Part shown: piece after piece, positions 26,669-36,267 of the stretch | Layout of the letters: the number at the start of each line of letters is the position of its first letter | How positions within the stretch are numbered: position 1 is the stretch's first letter | Source: Paenibacillus sp. yr247 | GTDB lineage: Bacteria > Bacillota > Bacilli > Paenibacillales > NBRC-103111 | Length of the DNA: 64,000 bases | Assembly (NCBI RefSeq): GCF_900103825.1 | Contig: NZ_FNIF01000022.1 | Span: 1 to 64,000, forward strand | Direction of reading: 5' to 3' | Translations under genes and position numbers: made by a program | Notes under the pieces: model-generated | What the model was told of the DNA's origin: nothing | Seen by the model: only the letters and a program-made list of their open reading frames with translations | Database searches by the model: none

Positions 26669-28303
26669 TTAGAGAGTATCCTTTACTTCAAGCCATTCAA
26701 TACGAACTGGGTTTTCCATTGCTTTAAGCACAATGCGGTGTAAACCTGGTTCAAGGCTGAAATTTCCATTCACACGGACAATTTCCCACGGTTTTCCTTT
26801 GGCAGAAGCCTGACCTACTGTTGTTCCATCGACCGAAACAGTCAGATAACCTCTTTCGATTGGTGCACTTAAACGTATATCAATTGTAAAAAACGGCGAT
26901 TCGGAATTAGTATCATTTGTTATTTCATATGCCAGCCAGTCTTCGGCGGCTAATTGTATACAAAGACGTTCATCTGCACTCCAGGATTCACCACCTCCAT
27001 GCTGAAAATTTGGTGACATCCTCGATCCTTCTATAAATTGGAGGTCCGTACCATCGTTTATCCGAAATCCAATACTCTGATCCGAACGATTTGTTACTCC
27101 ATAGCTAACGCCTTCTCCTTTGAATCCATAGAAGATCGCCGGTATGCGAACGGAAGGTTTGCGAAGAAGTGAATGAACGACCTCTGGGTGGTATACACAC
27201 TTATCGAAGGTAAGGTTGTCCAAATATTCCCACAAAATGCTTTCTGCTGTTTCTTTATCCGGTTTGTTGCCGCCTTCTAGATAATCTATCAATTGCATCC
27301 ACTTCGTAGGCTTAATGATCGAGCAAGGCGAGTTATCGGTGTCCATCTTTTTCCAAGTCCAAAAGTTCCAGGAAATATCATGGTCTTCGAACAAACGGAA
27401 TGCACCTGCATACCAGTCTTTATTATTCTCGCCGCCTTCCCCCATAAAGATCGGTACATTCCATTCCTCTTTTTTATCCAAATAACCCTGAATGCTTTCA
27501 GTATCAGGATTGTTCCAATATTTATGAAACTGAAGCATTAGATTATCGTCGATTTTTTCCGTAAATATCGACCAATCGGTCGACCAGTGAACGCCTTCGA
27601 GAATAATTAAATGACGGTCATCCACTTCTCTGATAGCTTCCACGATATCACGATAAAGCGGCATAACTTTATCATTATAGGCAGAAAACCAGTCAGGCAG
27701 TGGCTCGTTTAGGAGGTCATAACCCGCCACAATCCATTCATCTTTATACCGCCGTGCCAGCATTCTCCACATATCGACTGTACTTCGTTTGTTCCGCTCA
27801 TCTGTGAATAAATCAGGCCTATCAAACTCCGAGTCATCAATGTTCGTTCCCGTTTGGCCGCCTGGTGCGCCATGCAAGTCCAAAATCACATACAAACGAT
27901 ATGTTTTGCACCATGCGATCACTTGATCAATAAGTTGCAAATGGCTCTCTCTATAACGATCCAGTTGGCCTTCCTCAAGTAGGAATCTAGCGCTGATAGG
28001 CACTCTGACAGAGTTAAATCCTTCTGCAGCAATTTGCCTTATATCCGCTTCTGAAACATAACGTTCATAGTAGATTTTCCAAAACTGTTCAGATTTTTCC
28101 TTGCCAATCAACTCATAAATCATGCGTTCAATTCTGCGAGGACGATCTCCCTGTTTCGGAAAACGCCACATATATCCTTCAGGAAGCAGCCAACTACCGA
28201 AACCAACGCCGCGGAGTAATACTTCCTGCCCTTCGCCGTTTATCAACTTTTGACCCTTCGCTTTTAAAAATCCGCTTACTTCGTTCCCGTTAAATCTGTT
28301 CAA
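26669..28303 (-). CDS. glycoside hydrolase family 5 (exo-beta-glucanase-like), cytoplasmic
   Basis: A 544-residue GH5 enzyme. The barrel (about 25-360) has NSVRVPISARF, LDLHGAPGGQTG, the acid/base Glu in DLLNEPLPDW, HKYW, and the nucleophile Glu in FMGEGGENN followed by NFWTWKK. This is close to the eukaryote-like exo-1,3-beta-glucanase pattern. A C-terminal region (about 410-544) looks like a beta-sandwich. There is no signal peptide, so the enzyme should act on imported oligosaccharides. GGAGGAGG lies ten bases before TTG 28303; an upstream TTG at 28345 is less likely. Last gene after a two-component system and a sugar ABC importer. Confidence 0.9.
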   Translation of the reverse strand: MNRFNGNEVSGFLKAKGQKLINGEGQEVLLRGVGFGSWLLPEGYMWRFPKQGDRPRRIERMIYELIGKEKSEQFWKIYYERYVSEADIRQIAAEGFNSVRVPISARFLLEEGQLDRYRESHLQLIDQVIAWCKTYRLYVILDLHGAPGGQTGTNIDDSEFDRPDLFTDERNKRSTVDMWRMLARRYKDEWIVAGYDLLNEPLPDWFSAYNDKVMPLYRDIVEAIREVDDRHLIILEGVHWSTDWSIFTEKIDDNLMLQFHKYWNNPDTESIQGYLDKKEEWNVPIFMGEGGENNKDWYAGAFRLFEDHDISWNFWTWKKMDTDNSPCSIIKPTKWMQLIDYLEGGNKPDKETAESILWEYLDNLTFDKCVYHPEVVHSLLRKPSVRIPAIFYGFKGEGVSYGVTNRSDQSIGFRINDGTDLQFIEGSRMSPNFQHGGGESWSADERLCIQLAAEDWLAYEITNDTNSESPFFTIDIRLSAPIERGYLTVSVDGTTVGQASAKGKPWEIVRVNGNFSLEPGLHRIVLKAMENPVRIEWLEVKDTL

Positions 28304-28349
28304 CGTATGTTGCCCTCCTCCGATTTCTTTTTTGTCTGGAAGCAAGAAA

Positions 28350-29267
28350 TTATCCTTTTATTGCACCGTCCGCAATACCTCTAAGAATAAATTTTTGCAG
28401 CAACAAATAGATGATAATAACAGGTAACATAGTAAGAATTAAGGCAGCCAAAATGGCAGACCAATCATTATTTCCGTACTCGCCAAAGAGCATATTAATA
28501 GACAAAAGCAGCGTATATTTATCGGAATCTGTTAGTATTAACAGGGGCAGCAGGAAATCGTTCCACATCCAAAGTAAATTCAGAATCGCTATCGTAGCCG
28601 TTATAGGCACTAACATAGGGAAAATAACAACGAAAAATAATCTAAATTCGCCGCATCCATCGATTACTGCCGCTTCATCCAAATCACGAGGAATTGATTT
28701 TACAAAACCATGATAAAGAAAGATTGCAAAAGCAACGCCCAAACCAACATACACCAAACCAAGTCCAATTAAAGATCCCTGTATATGCAATTCTTTAGCA
28801 ATTTTGGTCAGCGTAATGACGATTGAGTTGAATGGAATTAAAATTGACATTGCGAATAAACCAAAGAAAAAACCACTTAACTTGCTTGATGTACGAGATA
28901 GTTTATAGCCGGCCATTGAAGAAAATACGATGATACCTACCAAGCCAATCATTGCAACATAGAACGTATTCCACAAACTCTGCATAAATTTTACTTTTCG
29001 GAAAGCATCCGCATAGTTACCAAATTCAAAATGAGCAGGAATTGCCAACATATTGTTCATCATGGCGCCTTCCGTCTTTAGGGAATTCAACAAACCCATA
29101 TAGATAGGGAACAGCGTAAACACAGAAGCAACAAGCAAGAAAAGAAAAATAAAGGCAGAACCGACTCGACGTCCAAATCTCACGCGAGTAGCTTTCATGC
29201 TTCCTAATTCAGCACCTGGCCGGCGTCCGATATTCGCTCTACCCGCATTCGCGTCTCCGTTACTCAT
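28350..29267 (-). CDS. sugar ABC transporter permease, MalG type
   Basis: A 305-residue inner-membrane permease with six helices and the EAA loop (DLDEAAVIDGCGEFRLFF) that contacts the ATPase. The first 30 residues are polar and rich in Gly/Arg, a longer N-terminal tail than usual. Its start overlaps the upstream permease stop by an ATGA. Pairs with that permease; no ATPase is encoded here, so a shared MsmX-type ATPase is expected for this class. Confidence 0.94.
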   Translation of the reverse strand: MSNGDANAGRANIGRRPGAELGSMKATRVRFGRRVGSAFIFLFLLVASVFTLFPIYMGLLNSLKTEGAMMNNMLAIPAHFEFGNYADAFRKVKFMQSLWNTFYVAMIGLVGIIVFSSMAGYKLSRTSSKLSGFFFGLFAMSILIPFNSIVITLTKIAKELHIQGSLIGLGLVYVGLGVAFAIFLYHGFVKSIPRDLDEAAVIDGCGEFRLFFVVIFPMLVPITATIAILNLLWMWNDFLLPLLILTDSDKYTLLLSINMLFGEYGNNDWSAILAALILTMLPVIIIYLLLQKFILRGIADGAIKG

Positions 29268-30151
29268 GCCTCTACCTCTCTTTTCTTCATGATCTGCAAT
29301 TGAATGAGTGTTATTAGAAATACGATCAAGAACAAAATCATTGCTTTTGCGCTTGCATAGCCGTACCGAGTATTCAATTTAAAAGCTTCTTCGTAAATAT
29401 TCAGTGCTATGACTTGTGTAGACCTCCCGGGACCTCCGCCTGTGAGTGCAAACACAGCATCAAAAACTTTAAACGAAGAATTTAGTGTAAGAAAAAGTCC
29501 GATTGTAAGCGCAGGAAATATCATCGGCAGCGTAACGTTACTAAATACTTGGAACGGACTTGCCCCATCGATCGCCGCTGCTTCTCTCAAATGCTCCGGT
29601 ACGCCCTGAAGAGCAGCGATATAAATAACCATCAGATAGCCAACCCCGCCCCATAGTGAGAGGATTAGTACCGAATAAAAGGAAAACGTGGGATCGCCAA
29701 TCCATGACCGATCCAGAAAAGTGAATAGGGTATGTTCAGCCAAATAAGGCAATACTTTAGTGAATATGAACAACCACATAAATCCACCAATAATAAGGCT
29801 GATCATGTTTGGCATAAAAAAAATAGTGCGGAACCACGATTTACTACGCCCCATTGATTCAATAAAAACCGCCAACAGCATAGCGAATACATTTTGCAGG
29901 ACAACCATAAACACAACAAATTTTAAAGTGAACCAGATCGATTTCAGAAAGTTGGGGTCATCCGTCAACGCTTCAATATAATTACTAAATCCTACCATTT
30001 CATAGGTAGGATTTAGTCCATTCCAATCTGTTAAGCTGTACCCGATTCCCCCGAAAGCGGGGGCGAGTACAAATGCTGTATAGAAGAGGAGTGCTGGAAA
30101 TACGAAGGCTAACAGGATGACCATTTGTTTTTGTTTTTTTGTTATCTGCAT
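29264..30151 (-). CDS. sugar ABC transporter permease, MalF type
   Basis: A 295-residue permease with six predicted helices, a large first periplasmic-side loop containing SYTDWNGLNP-like YSLTDWNGLNPTYEMVG, and the EAA motif HLREAAAIDGASPFQVF. It sits 33 bases after the binding-protein gene and overlaps the next permease by four bases. Part of the importer for the substrate of the GH5 enzyme. Confidence 0.94.
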   Translation of the reverse strand: MQITKKQKQMVILLAFVFPALLFYTAFVLAPAFGGIGYSLTDWNGLNPTYEMVGFSNYIEALTDDPNFLKSIWFTLKFVVFMVVLQNVFAMLLAVFIESMGRSKSWFRTIFFMPNMISLIIGGFMWLFIFTKVLPYLAEHTLFTFLDRSWIGDPTFSFYSVLILSLWGGVGYLMVIYIAALQGVPEHLREAAAIDGASPFQVFSNVTLPMIFPALTIGLFLTLNSSFKVFDAVFALTGGGPGRSTQVIALNIYEEAFKLNTRYGYASAKAMILFLIVFLITLIQLQIMKKREVEA

Positions 30152-30184
30152 CTTTTATCACTCCCGGTCAACCATAAACTGCAT

Positions 30185-31510
30185 TTATTTATTATTCTTA
30201 ATTGCATTTGCCCATGTTTTATCCATTGTTTTAATGAAATCTTCTTTTGTCGTGGTTTTTGCATAGTAGCCTTGCAGCAATTTTGCTTGTTCATCCGTTA
30301 CACCATTCGGTAACGAAAGATCTTGATATGATTTACCCTTGGAAGCGTATGAAGTAGCTTCATCGATCCATGGTAATGATTTGAATTGATGAACCTTCGA
30401 AACCGGATTGAATTTCAATTGCTCAAATAGTGCAGAGGAATCCTTTTCGTCAAGAATATAGTTAGCCAAATCAAGTGCTACTTCTTTATTTTTACTAGTC
30501 GGTGAAACAGCAAGTGAAGTAGATGTTGAGAGATTAATCATTGTTCCTTTTGGATCATTGCTTACCGGCAAAGGAGCAACGCCTAACTCGAAGTTCGGGT
30601 TAACTTTCAATATCGCTTCCGATTGCCATGGACCTTGCACCCACATAGCTGCTTTGCCATTTGCAAAATCTGTGGAGCCCGCTGCGCTGCCAACTTCAAA
30701 AGGCTTAGCTGTGCCATTTTGCATAATAATGTCGATGATATTGAAGATATCCGCTACATCTTTATATGAAGCCTCGCCTTTATTCATTTTATCAATCCAG
30801 TTAGGATGTTCCGAGGTCACAATGCCTCCAAGAGAAAGAGCAGTCATAAGTTGAGGTATCCAAGACTCTTGGAAGGATAACTCAAAAGGTACTACTTTAT
30901 TTGCTTTTAGCTTTTCTACAACCGCTTTCATTTCATCTAATGTTTGTGGAGCTTTAAGTCCGAGATCGTTGAATATTTTTTTATTATACAAATACCCCCA
31001 TTCAAGGCTTTCAAGAGGTGCTGCTACTACCTTGCCATCTTGTGTAACCGTTTTCTTTACACCATCGTATAATTGATTAACGAATGGTTGACTAGACAGA
31101 TCAGAAAGATAACCAGCCTTGTAGTAAGTTGGGCCGTCGGCAACCGCATGAAGCGTAAATAAATCTGGTGCATCACTGGAAGCTAGGCGAGTTTGCAAAA
31201 TTTGTTTAGCTTGATCTGGGTTCGGCATTTCTAGCTTAATGGTTACATCGATATTTTTTGTCTGCATTTCTTTAGCTTTAAACTGTTCGAAGTACTTGTC
31301 GAATTGATCTTTAAACCTTGGGAAGCTCATAAATACCTTCAGTTCTACTTTCTTAGCTGGCGCTGGTGTGTTAACGGCAGTTGTAGACTGTGCGTTTCCA
31401 TTTCCAGCAGTGGATGTGGATGTGGATGTAGATGTGGAATTGGACCCGCATCCTGCTGTTACTGTTAATACCGTTGCCAAAACCATTCCAAAATGAAGCG
31501 CTTTCTTCAT
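30185..31510 (-). CDS. sugar ABC transporter solute-binding lipoprotein
   Basis: A 441-residue lipoprotein of solute-binding family 1. The signal ends in TVTAGC (Cys21), followed by a Ser-Thr repeat linker coded by a 6-base tandem repeat. Family landmarks include YLYNKKIFNDLGLKAPQTLD and GKAAMWVQGPWQSEAI. ATG 31510 follows GAGGGGG. It is regulated, by inference, by the YesM/YesN-like pair transcribed just upstream on the same strand. Likely ligand: an oligo-beta-glucoside, inferred from the GH5 neighbour only. Confidence 0.94.
   Translation of the reverse strand: MKKALHFGMVLATVLTVTAGCGSNSTSTSTSTSTAGNGNAQSTTAVNTPAPAKKVELKVFMSFPRFKDQFDKYFEQFKAKEMQTKNIDVTIKLEMPNPDQAKQILQTRLASSDAPDLFTLHAVADGPTYYKAGYLSDLSSQPFVNQLYDGVKKTVTQDGKVVAAPLESLEWGYLYNKKIFNDLGLKAPQTLDEMKAVVEKLKANKVVPFELSFQESWIPQLMTALSLGGIVTSEHPNWIDKMNKGEASYKDVADIFNIIDIIMQNGTAKPFEVGSAAGSTDFANGKAAMWVQGPWQSEAILKVNPNFELGVAPLPVSNDPKGTMINLSTSTSLAVSPTSKNKEVALDLANYILDEKDSSALFEQLKFNPVSKVHQFKSLPWIDEATSYASKGKSYQDLSLPNGVTDEQAKLLQGYYAKTTTKEDFIKTMDKTWANAIKNNK
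31413..31438. repeat. 6-base tandem repeat in binding-protein linker
   Basis: GATGTG occurs about 4.3 times in a row (one copy GATGTA). On the coding strand it encodes the alternating Ser-Thr linker right after the lipid-bearing Cys. Copy number could change by slippage in steps of two residues without breaking the frame. Confidence 0.8.
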
Positions 31511-31544
31511 GTTTCGTTCCCCCTCTGTTATTTACTGCTCTTTT

Positions 31545-31564
31545 AGTATATAAGAGGCGCCTCT
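31545..31564 (-). promoter_or_regulatory. possible promoter with palindromic operator before the binding-protein gene
   Basis: On the minus strand, the perfect 12-base palindrome AGAGGCGCCTCT (31564-31553) is followed two bases later by TATACT (31550-31545), a fair -10, about 35 bases before ATG 31510. The palindrome would lie in the -10/-35 spacer. It suggests that the transporter has its own promoter apart from the two-component genes. No clear -35. Confidence 0.4.
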
Positions 31565-31615
31565 CCTTATCATTTCAGGATATTAGCTTCCGTAATTGTA
31601 TTTTATTGATATGCC

Positions 31616-32707
31616 TTATTCTTCATTTCGTAATTCGCCGGGCGTCAGCCCGTAATGTTTTTTGAATACGCGATAGAAATAAGCAATATCCGAGTATCCC
31701 GTTATTTCCGCTACATTCTTGATTGCCAGCTGATGTTCTACAATCAGTTCTCTGGCTTTCTCCATCCGTCTGCGGATGATCGTGTCAGATATATTCTCAC
31801 CGGTAAAAGATTTGAATGACCGGCTTAAATGTTCCTTGCTAACAAAAAAATGGTGTGCAATCGTATCCAGTGATATCTGGTCTTGATAATGCCGCTCGAT
31901 ATAGGCCTGCACCTCCGTGAGGTCAAGTCTATTCTTGTTTTTACGTAACGCTTTAATGGTGTTAATTGCGTCCATGTATATGTGACCGATTCCCTCAGTC
32001 GCTTGCGGAATTGAATGCCAATTCTGTAGTGACCATTCTTCGTTCTTCTTGTTCCATATGTGGTCAAAACCAACCTCATTTTCTGATATAAACTCTTCCA
32101 ACATACGCGTATAATCATGTCCTACTTTAATCAGCATATTTCTGACTGGCATATTTTGAATTGCTTTTTCCAGAAAATTCTCCAGCTTCTCAAGAGTATG
32201 AAAAATAGCGGATTCATTTAGTTCAAGTAAATATCCGTAAATTTGTCGCCGGTAACCGAGATACAAATCTAGAAAGCCGCTATCCGTAAATATAAGAGGG
32301 ATATTCCAAGTCCCATTCTCTGACGTCCTCGCTTCAACCAGTTCACTTACACACTTTTCCAAGGAGGCATTCAATTCATCTGGATCAATTGGTTTAAGTA
32401 AATAGTCCACCGCCCGCGAGTGGATAGCCTGCTTCAAGTAGACAAAATCGTCATATCCGCTCATAACGATGATCTTAAGAGTCGGAAATTGCTTATTCAT
32501 CTCCTTTAGCAGCTCTACACCTTCGATACCCGGCATACGCATATCGGTCACAACAATATCTGCCTTAAGTTCCTCTATCTGCTTGAGTCCTTCCGTACCA
32601 TCCTCCGCCTCACCTACTACAAATAGCTGCAGCCGCTCCCATTCCCCCAGTCTTTTAACTACTTCTCTAGACCAAGGTTCATCGTCAATAATTAATACAT
32701 TAAGCAT
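31616..32707 (-). CDS. YesN-like response regulator, AraC family
   Basis: A 363-residue regulator. The receiver domain has the acid pair in IIDDEPWSREVVKRL, the phospho-acceptor in VVTDMRMPG and the Lys in YLLKPIDPDEL. The C-terminal AraC domain holds two helix-turn-helices (ISLDTIAHHFFVSKEHLSRS; IKNVAEITGYSDIAYFYRVF). Upstream GTG 32716 is in frame, but GAGGTGGAG precedes ATG 32707. It overlaps the kinase gene by eight bases, so both are coupled. It should activate the adjacent ABC-GH5 genes. Confidence 0.94.
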   Translation of the reverse strand: MLNVLIIDDEPWSREVVKRLGEWERLQLFVVGEAEDGTEGLKQIEELKADIVVTDMRMPGIEGVELLKEMNKQFPTLKIIVMSGYDDFVYLKQAIHSRAVDYLLKPIDPDELNASLEKCVSELVEARTSENGTWNIPLIFTDSGFLDLYLGYRRQIYGYLLELNESAIFHTLEKLENFLEKAIQNMPVRNMLIKVGHDYTRMLEEFISENEVGFDHIWNKKNEEWSLQNWHSIPQATEGIGHIYMDAINTIKALRKNKNRLDLTEVQAYIERHYQDQISLDTIAHHFFVSKEHLSRSFKSFTGENISDTIIRRRMEKARELIVEHQLAIKNVAEITGYSDIAYFYRVFKKHYGLTPGELRNEE

Positions 32708-34481
32708 TTTCTCCACCTCGCCTTTTTGCAGCAGGCAATGTCATCATGACGATTGTCCCTGCTCCCTCTTTACTGAATATCCTGACACCATAGCCATTAC
32801 CAAATTGCAGCCTCAACCGTGTATCGACATTCTTGAGACCGATTCCTTTTCTTTTTCTCGGCAACTCGGCTGCTTCTTCTAATCGAACATCAAGGGCTGA
32901 TATGTCATTTTCTAAATGAACCCGAATTTCATGCAGCTTATCAACAGCAAGTCCGACTCCCTCATCTTTTACTAATAAGATAATCCTATTTCCAATTTGC
33001 TTGACTCGAACCTCCACGTTCCAAGCTCCCTCTTTTCGCTGTAACCCATGCTCGAACGCATTTTCCACAATAGGCTGGAGTATAAATTGGGGAAGCTTGG
33101 TATCCAGAGCTGTTTCATCCACTGACAAAATAACTTTACAGCGGCCGATAAACCGTTGTTCTTGAATAAAAAGGTAATTTCGCATATGCTTCAGTTCGTC
33201 TTCCAGCAGGACCATATCGCCTCCTGAACTAATTGAATATCGGAGCAAATCGCCAATAACGCGAGTAATTTTATAAATTTCAGGAGCATTTTTCGACAGC
33301 GCCATTCCCCCAATGAGATGGAGTGTATTGTTCAGAAAATGAGGATTAATCTGGGCTTGAAGCGCCATCAACTGCGCGTTTTTCACGTCAATCTCCCTTT
33401 GATATTCGATCTCGATGAAGTCCTTTATACGTTTCATCATATAGTTGTATCCACTTTCCAGTAGACCGATTTCATCTAGACTTTGCACTGATTTCATTTC
33501 AAAATTATGAACTTGTGCCATCCTCATCGTTCGGGCCAAGCTAACAATAGGCCGGCTAATCCTTAATGAAACTAGAATTGAAAGCAGAACAGAAACAGCT
33601 GTAAATATACCTCCTGTCCAAATACCCGCTGTTATCGTCACTTGCGCACTTTGCGAAATTGTCGTTAGTGGAATGGCTTTTACAATCGTCAATTTACCGT
33701 TGTCTACCTGCTTCATAAAATAAAAGTAGCTCTTTGTTCTAAGAAAATTCAAATCTGAATTCTTTAAATTCAACTTCATAACTTGATCTTTAATTTCACT
33801 CGAGCCATCCGTTCCTGTGGAACCGGATAACATGTCTCCTTCGTCATTAATTAGGAATACATGACTTTCAGACTCCGATTTCAGAATGTCGCTAACTTCC
33901 TTCCAAACGTCTCTATTGATACGGACAGCTAGTCCACCCAATAGTTTCCGATCCTCGAATCGATTCATACTATGAAAAGCATAGATCCCGTTACCGGACT
34001 GTTTGAAATACATATTGATCGGACTCCCTTGCAATCGACTCCATGCGCCATTATGGATGTCCAGAAACGAAATTATGCCGCTGTTTGCAAAATTAACCGA
34101 GACCGCCTTCTGATTAGAATCGATATACAAAATAAGTTCATCTACTTTACGAGAATTGGAGTGAAAGGTGGTTGTAAGTGTATCTTTGATATAATTTTGC
34201 GTTCTGTATTGAACACCAATATCTGAACTATCGATGTCATTCAGACCAGCCATTAATGTCTGATTAATTTGCAACGTGTAAAATAAAATATCAATCTGCT
34301 GAATCAATTCAAATAAATACTGATCTGCCCACAACAAGCGGGAATTGTTTGCACTAATGATTTCTTTTTCTACCGAGTTTCGCGTATTATCCGTGGCAAT
34401 CCACGTTACAGTAATAACCGGCAGTGTTGTTAAACAGATCATAAGTACCATCAAACGCAGACGAATGCTAATTCGCTTCAT
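32700..34481 (-). CDS. YesM-like sensor histidine kinase
   Basis: A 593-residue membrane kinase. Helix 1 (about 8-28), an extracytoplasmic sensor region (about 30-280), helix 2 (about 283-305), a HAMP region, then the His_kinase domain with the phospho-acceptor His381 in QINPHFLNNTL, and a HATPase with NAFEHG and DEGVGL. This class senses sugars and phosphorylates a YesN-type regulator, here encoded next. ATG 34481 follows AAAGGAATT. Confidence 0.94.
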   Translation of the reverse strand: MKRISIRLRLMVLMICLTTLPVITVTWIATDNTRNSVEKEIISANNSRLLWADQYLFELIQQIDILFYTLQINQTLMAGLNDIDSSDIGVQYRTQNYIKDTLTTTFHSNSRKVDELILYIDSNQKAVSVNFANSGIISFLDIHNGAWSRLQGSPINMYFKQSGNGIYAFHSMNRFEDRKLLGGLAVRINRDVWKEVSDILKSESESHVFLINDEGDMLSGSTGTDGSSEIKDQVMKLNLKNSDLNFLRTKSYFYFMKQVDNGKLTIVKAIPLTTISQSAQVTITAGIWTGGIFTAVSVLLSILVSLRISRPIVSLARTMRMAQVHNFEMKSVQSLDEIGLLESGYNYMMKRIKDFIEIEYQREIDVKNAQLMALQAQINPHFLNNTLHLIGGMALSKNAPEIYKITRVIGDLLRYSISSGGDMVLLEDELKHMRNYLFIQEQRFIGRCKVILSVDETALDTKLPQFILQPIVENAFEHGLQRKEGAWNVEVRVKQIGNRIILLVKDEGVGLAVDKLHEIRVHLENDISALDVRLEEAAELPRKRKGIGLKNVDTRLRLQFGNGYGVRIFSKEGAGTIVMMTLPAAKRRGGENA

Positions 34482-34933
34482 AAGCTAATTCCTTTCATCC
34501 CTGTCTTAAAAATGGGCACAGTCCTATCACTATTGTCGATTATTATTCGACCTACAGTTAGTCCTCTCCTTTATGTCACTATCATTTACACTATATACAC
34601 GAAGCTCAGGTCCAAATAAGTTAGATATTTCCTTATTCGCCACAAAAGTAGAATATATCTGATTCATATTATGTTTATTAATATAACAATATCTTGCCTT
34701 AAGTTAGACTAAATCAAATTAATGTTAGATATATTGACGTTAAAACTTGAATCTATTAATATAGAATATAGTTTAGTGCGTTTGAATATAGTTAAATATG
34801 GGATAGAAACCAGTATTAAGATTTTAAACCGTTTTCACGAATTTCTGAAAGCTAAACCTGGTAAATTCCTTTTTACATCATGTTAATTTACATAACATTA
34901 TTCAGTGAGAATTTTATTAATTTAACCAGGGAG
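34482..34933. other. divergent intergenic control region
   Basis: About 450 AT-rich bases separate the divergent YesM-like kinase and livJ-like genes. The right side holds the promoter at 34734-34762 and a leader of about 170 bases. Around 34839-34853 the sequence GAATTTCTGAAAGCT shares 11 of 15 positions with the CodY box, only a weak hit but in a plausible place for a branched-chain amino-acid operon. I see no riboswitch or T-box fold. Confidence 0.4.
34734..34762 (+). promoter_or_regulatory. sigma-A-type promoter of the liv-like operon
   Basis: TTGACG (34734-34739), a 17-base spacer, and TAATAT (34757-34762). It is the best sigma-A match upstream of ATG 34942 and would give a leader of about 170 bases. 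Confidence 0.6.
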
Positions 34934-34941
34934 GCTGTACC

Positions 34942-36174
34942 ATGAATTTGAAAAAGAAAGCTCTATTGATCTCAGCTTCGGCACTTGCTATAGGTTTGTT
35001 AGCAGGTTGCGGAAGCGGAAGCACAAACACAAGTACAACTACAAGCACTTCCACAGCAGCTGCTGTACCAGCCAAAAGTGGCGGCGCTAAGACCGTCATT
35101 AAAATCGCCACCCAATCACCTTTGTCTGGAGGAAGCGCTGTTCAAGGCGAAGCTATTAAACTAGGTGCGCAGCAATCCTTGGAAGATCACAAAGCTGAAT
35201 TTGACAAGCTCGGCTTCGATCTGCAGCTCGTCCCTTATGACGATCAAGGAGATCCAAAGAAGGGCGTTGCGAACGCCGAAATTATCGGCGCGGACCCCAC
35301 AATCCTCGGAATCGTGGGGCATATGAACTCCGGCGTAGCCATCCCTTCCTCCGTCGTTTATGAGAAATACAACGCTGTCATGGTATCGCCATCCAATACG
35401 GCAACAGAAGTGACTGACCGTAACCTGAAAGTCGTGAACCGTATCGTCGCCCGGGACGACTTCCAAGGACCTGCAGCAGCTGAGTATGCTGTGAAAACGG
35501 TAAAAGCCAAAAACATTTTTGTCATTCAAGACAAAACCGCATACGGCCAAGGCTTGGCGGAAGCCTTTAAAGACGCGGCGACGAAGCTCGGTGCCACGAT
35601 TTCAGGTTACGAAGGAATTACCGTAGGCGAGAAAGATTTCAACGGCGTGCTGAACATTGCGCTTAACAAGAAGCCAGACTTCATCTTCTTCGGAGGGCTG
35701 TATGCCGAGGGCGGTCTGCTCATCAAGCAAGCACGCGCCAAAGGCATTACGGTGCCGATGATGGGCGCAGACGGTTGGGATTCTCAAGGTTTGGTTGATA
35801 CCGCCGGAGATAAGGTGAAGGATGCCTTGTACGCTTCCATCTCCACGGATATTACAAAAACGGCAGAAGGAAAAAAATGGGCCGATCAATACAAAGCGAA
35901 ATTCGGCAAAGGCCCTGACGGTTACTCGGCGTACGCTTATGACTGCATGTCTGTTATTTTAGAAGGTATTAAATCAGCTGCTGCCGCAAATGGCGGGAAA
36001 GTACCTACTCGCGATAAAGTTCGAGATGCCGTACGCTCCACGAAAGATTTCCAAGGTGTCGCGACAAAAATCAGCTTTGATGGCAAAGGTGATAACACTT
36101 ACGCTAAAGTATTCATCTATAAATTCGAAGGTCCGACATATCCGGGAACTATGATTTCCGAAGTAAGCAAATAA
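34942..36174 (+). CDS. livJ: branched-chain amino-acid ABC transporter binding lipoprotein
   Basis: A 410-residue lipoprotein of the LIVBP (periplasmic-binding type 1) class. Signal with lipobox LLAGC (Cys23), then a Ser/Thr linker. The mature part has IKIATQSPLSGGSAVQGEAI, GHMNSGVAIPSSVVYEKY, FVIQDKTAYGQGLAEAF and GYSAYAYDC, as usual for Leu/Ile/Val-binding proteins. AGGGAGG precedes ATG 34942. Followed by an attenuator-like hairpin and the permease genes. Confidence 0.93.
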   Translation: MNLKKKALLISASALAIGLLAGCGSGSTNTSTTTSTSTAAAVPAKSGGAKTVIKIATQSPLSGGSAVQGEAIKLGAQQSLEDHKAEFDKLGFDLQLVPYDDQGDPKKGVANAEIIGADPTILGIVGHMNSGVAIPSSVVYEKYNAVMVSPSNTATEVTDRNLKVVNRIVARDDFQGPAAAEYAVKTVKAKNIFVIQDKTAYGQGLAEAFKDAATKLGATISGYEGITVGEKDFNGVLNIALNKKPDFIFFGGLYAEGGLLIKQARAKGITVPMMGADGWDSQGLVDTAGDKVKDALYASISTDITKTAEGKKWADQYKAKFGKGPDGYSAYAYDCMSVILEGIKSAAAANGGKVPTRDKVRDAVRSTKDFQGVATKISFDGKGDNTYAKVFIYKFEGPTYPGTMISEVSK

Positions 36175-36199
36175 TTTAAATGTTATGATCTAACCTAAG

Positions 36200-36239
36200 T
36201 AAAGAGGTATGTGCTTGCTTTGACGCCGTACCTCTTTAT
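36200..36239 (+). terminator. intercistronic hairpin between livJ and livH
   Basis: AAAGAGGTA pairs with TACCTCTTT, and the stem is followed by ATGGTTTTTATTC. It sits between the binding-protein and permease genes, where partial termination typically makes the binding protein in excess. Confidence 0.7.
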
Positions 36240-36267
36240 GGTTTTTATTCCGAAAAGGAGGGGCTTC

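Noticed and set aside
34763-34941. Long leader of the liv-like operon as T-box or riboswitch
   Set aside because: No T-box GGTGG-type core, no specifier-like stem and no terminator before the start codon were seen.
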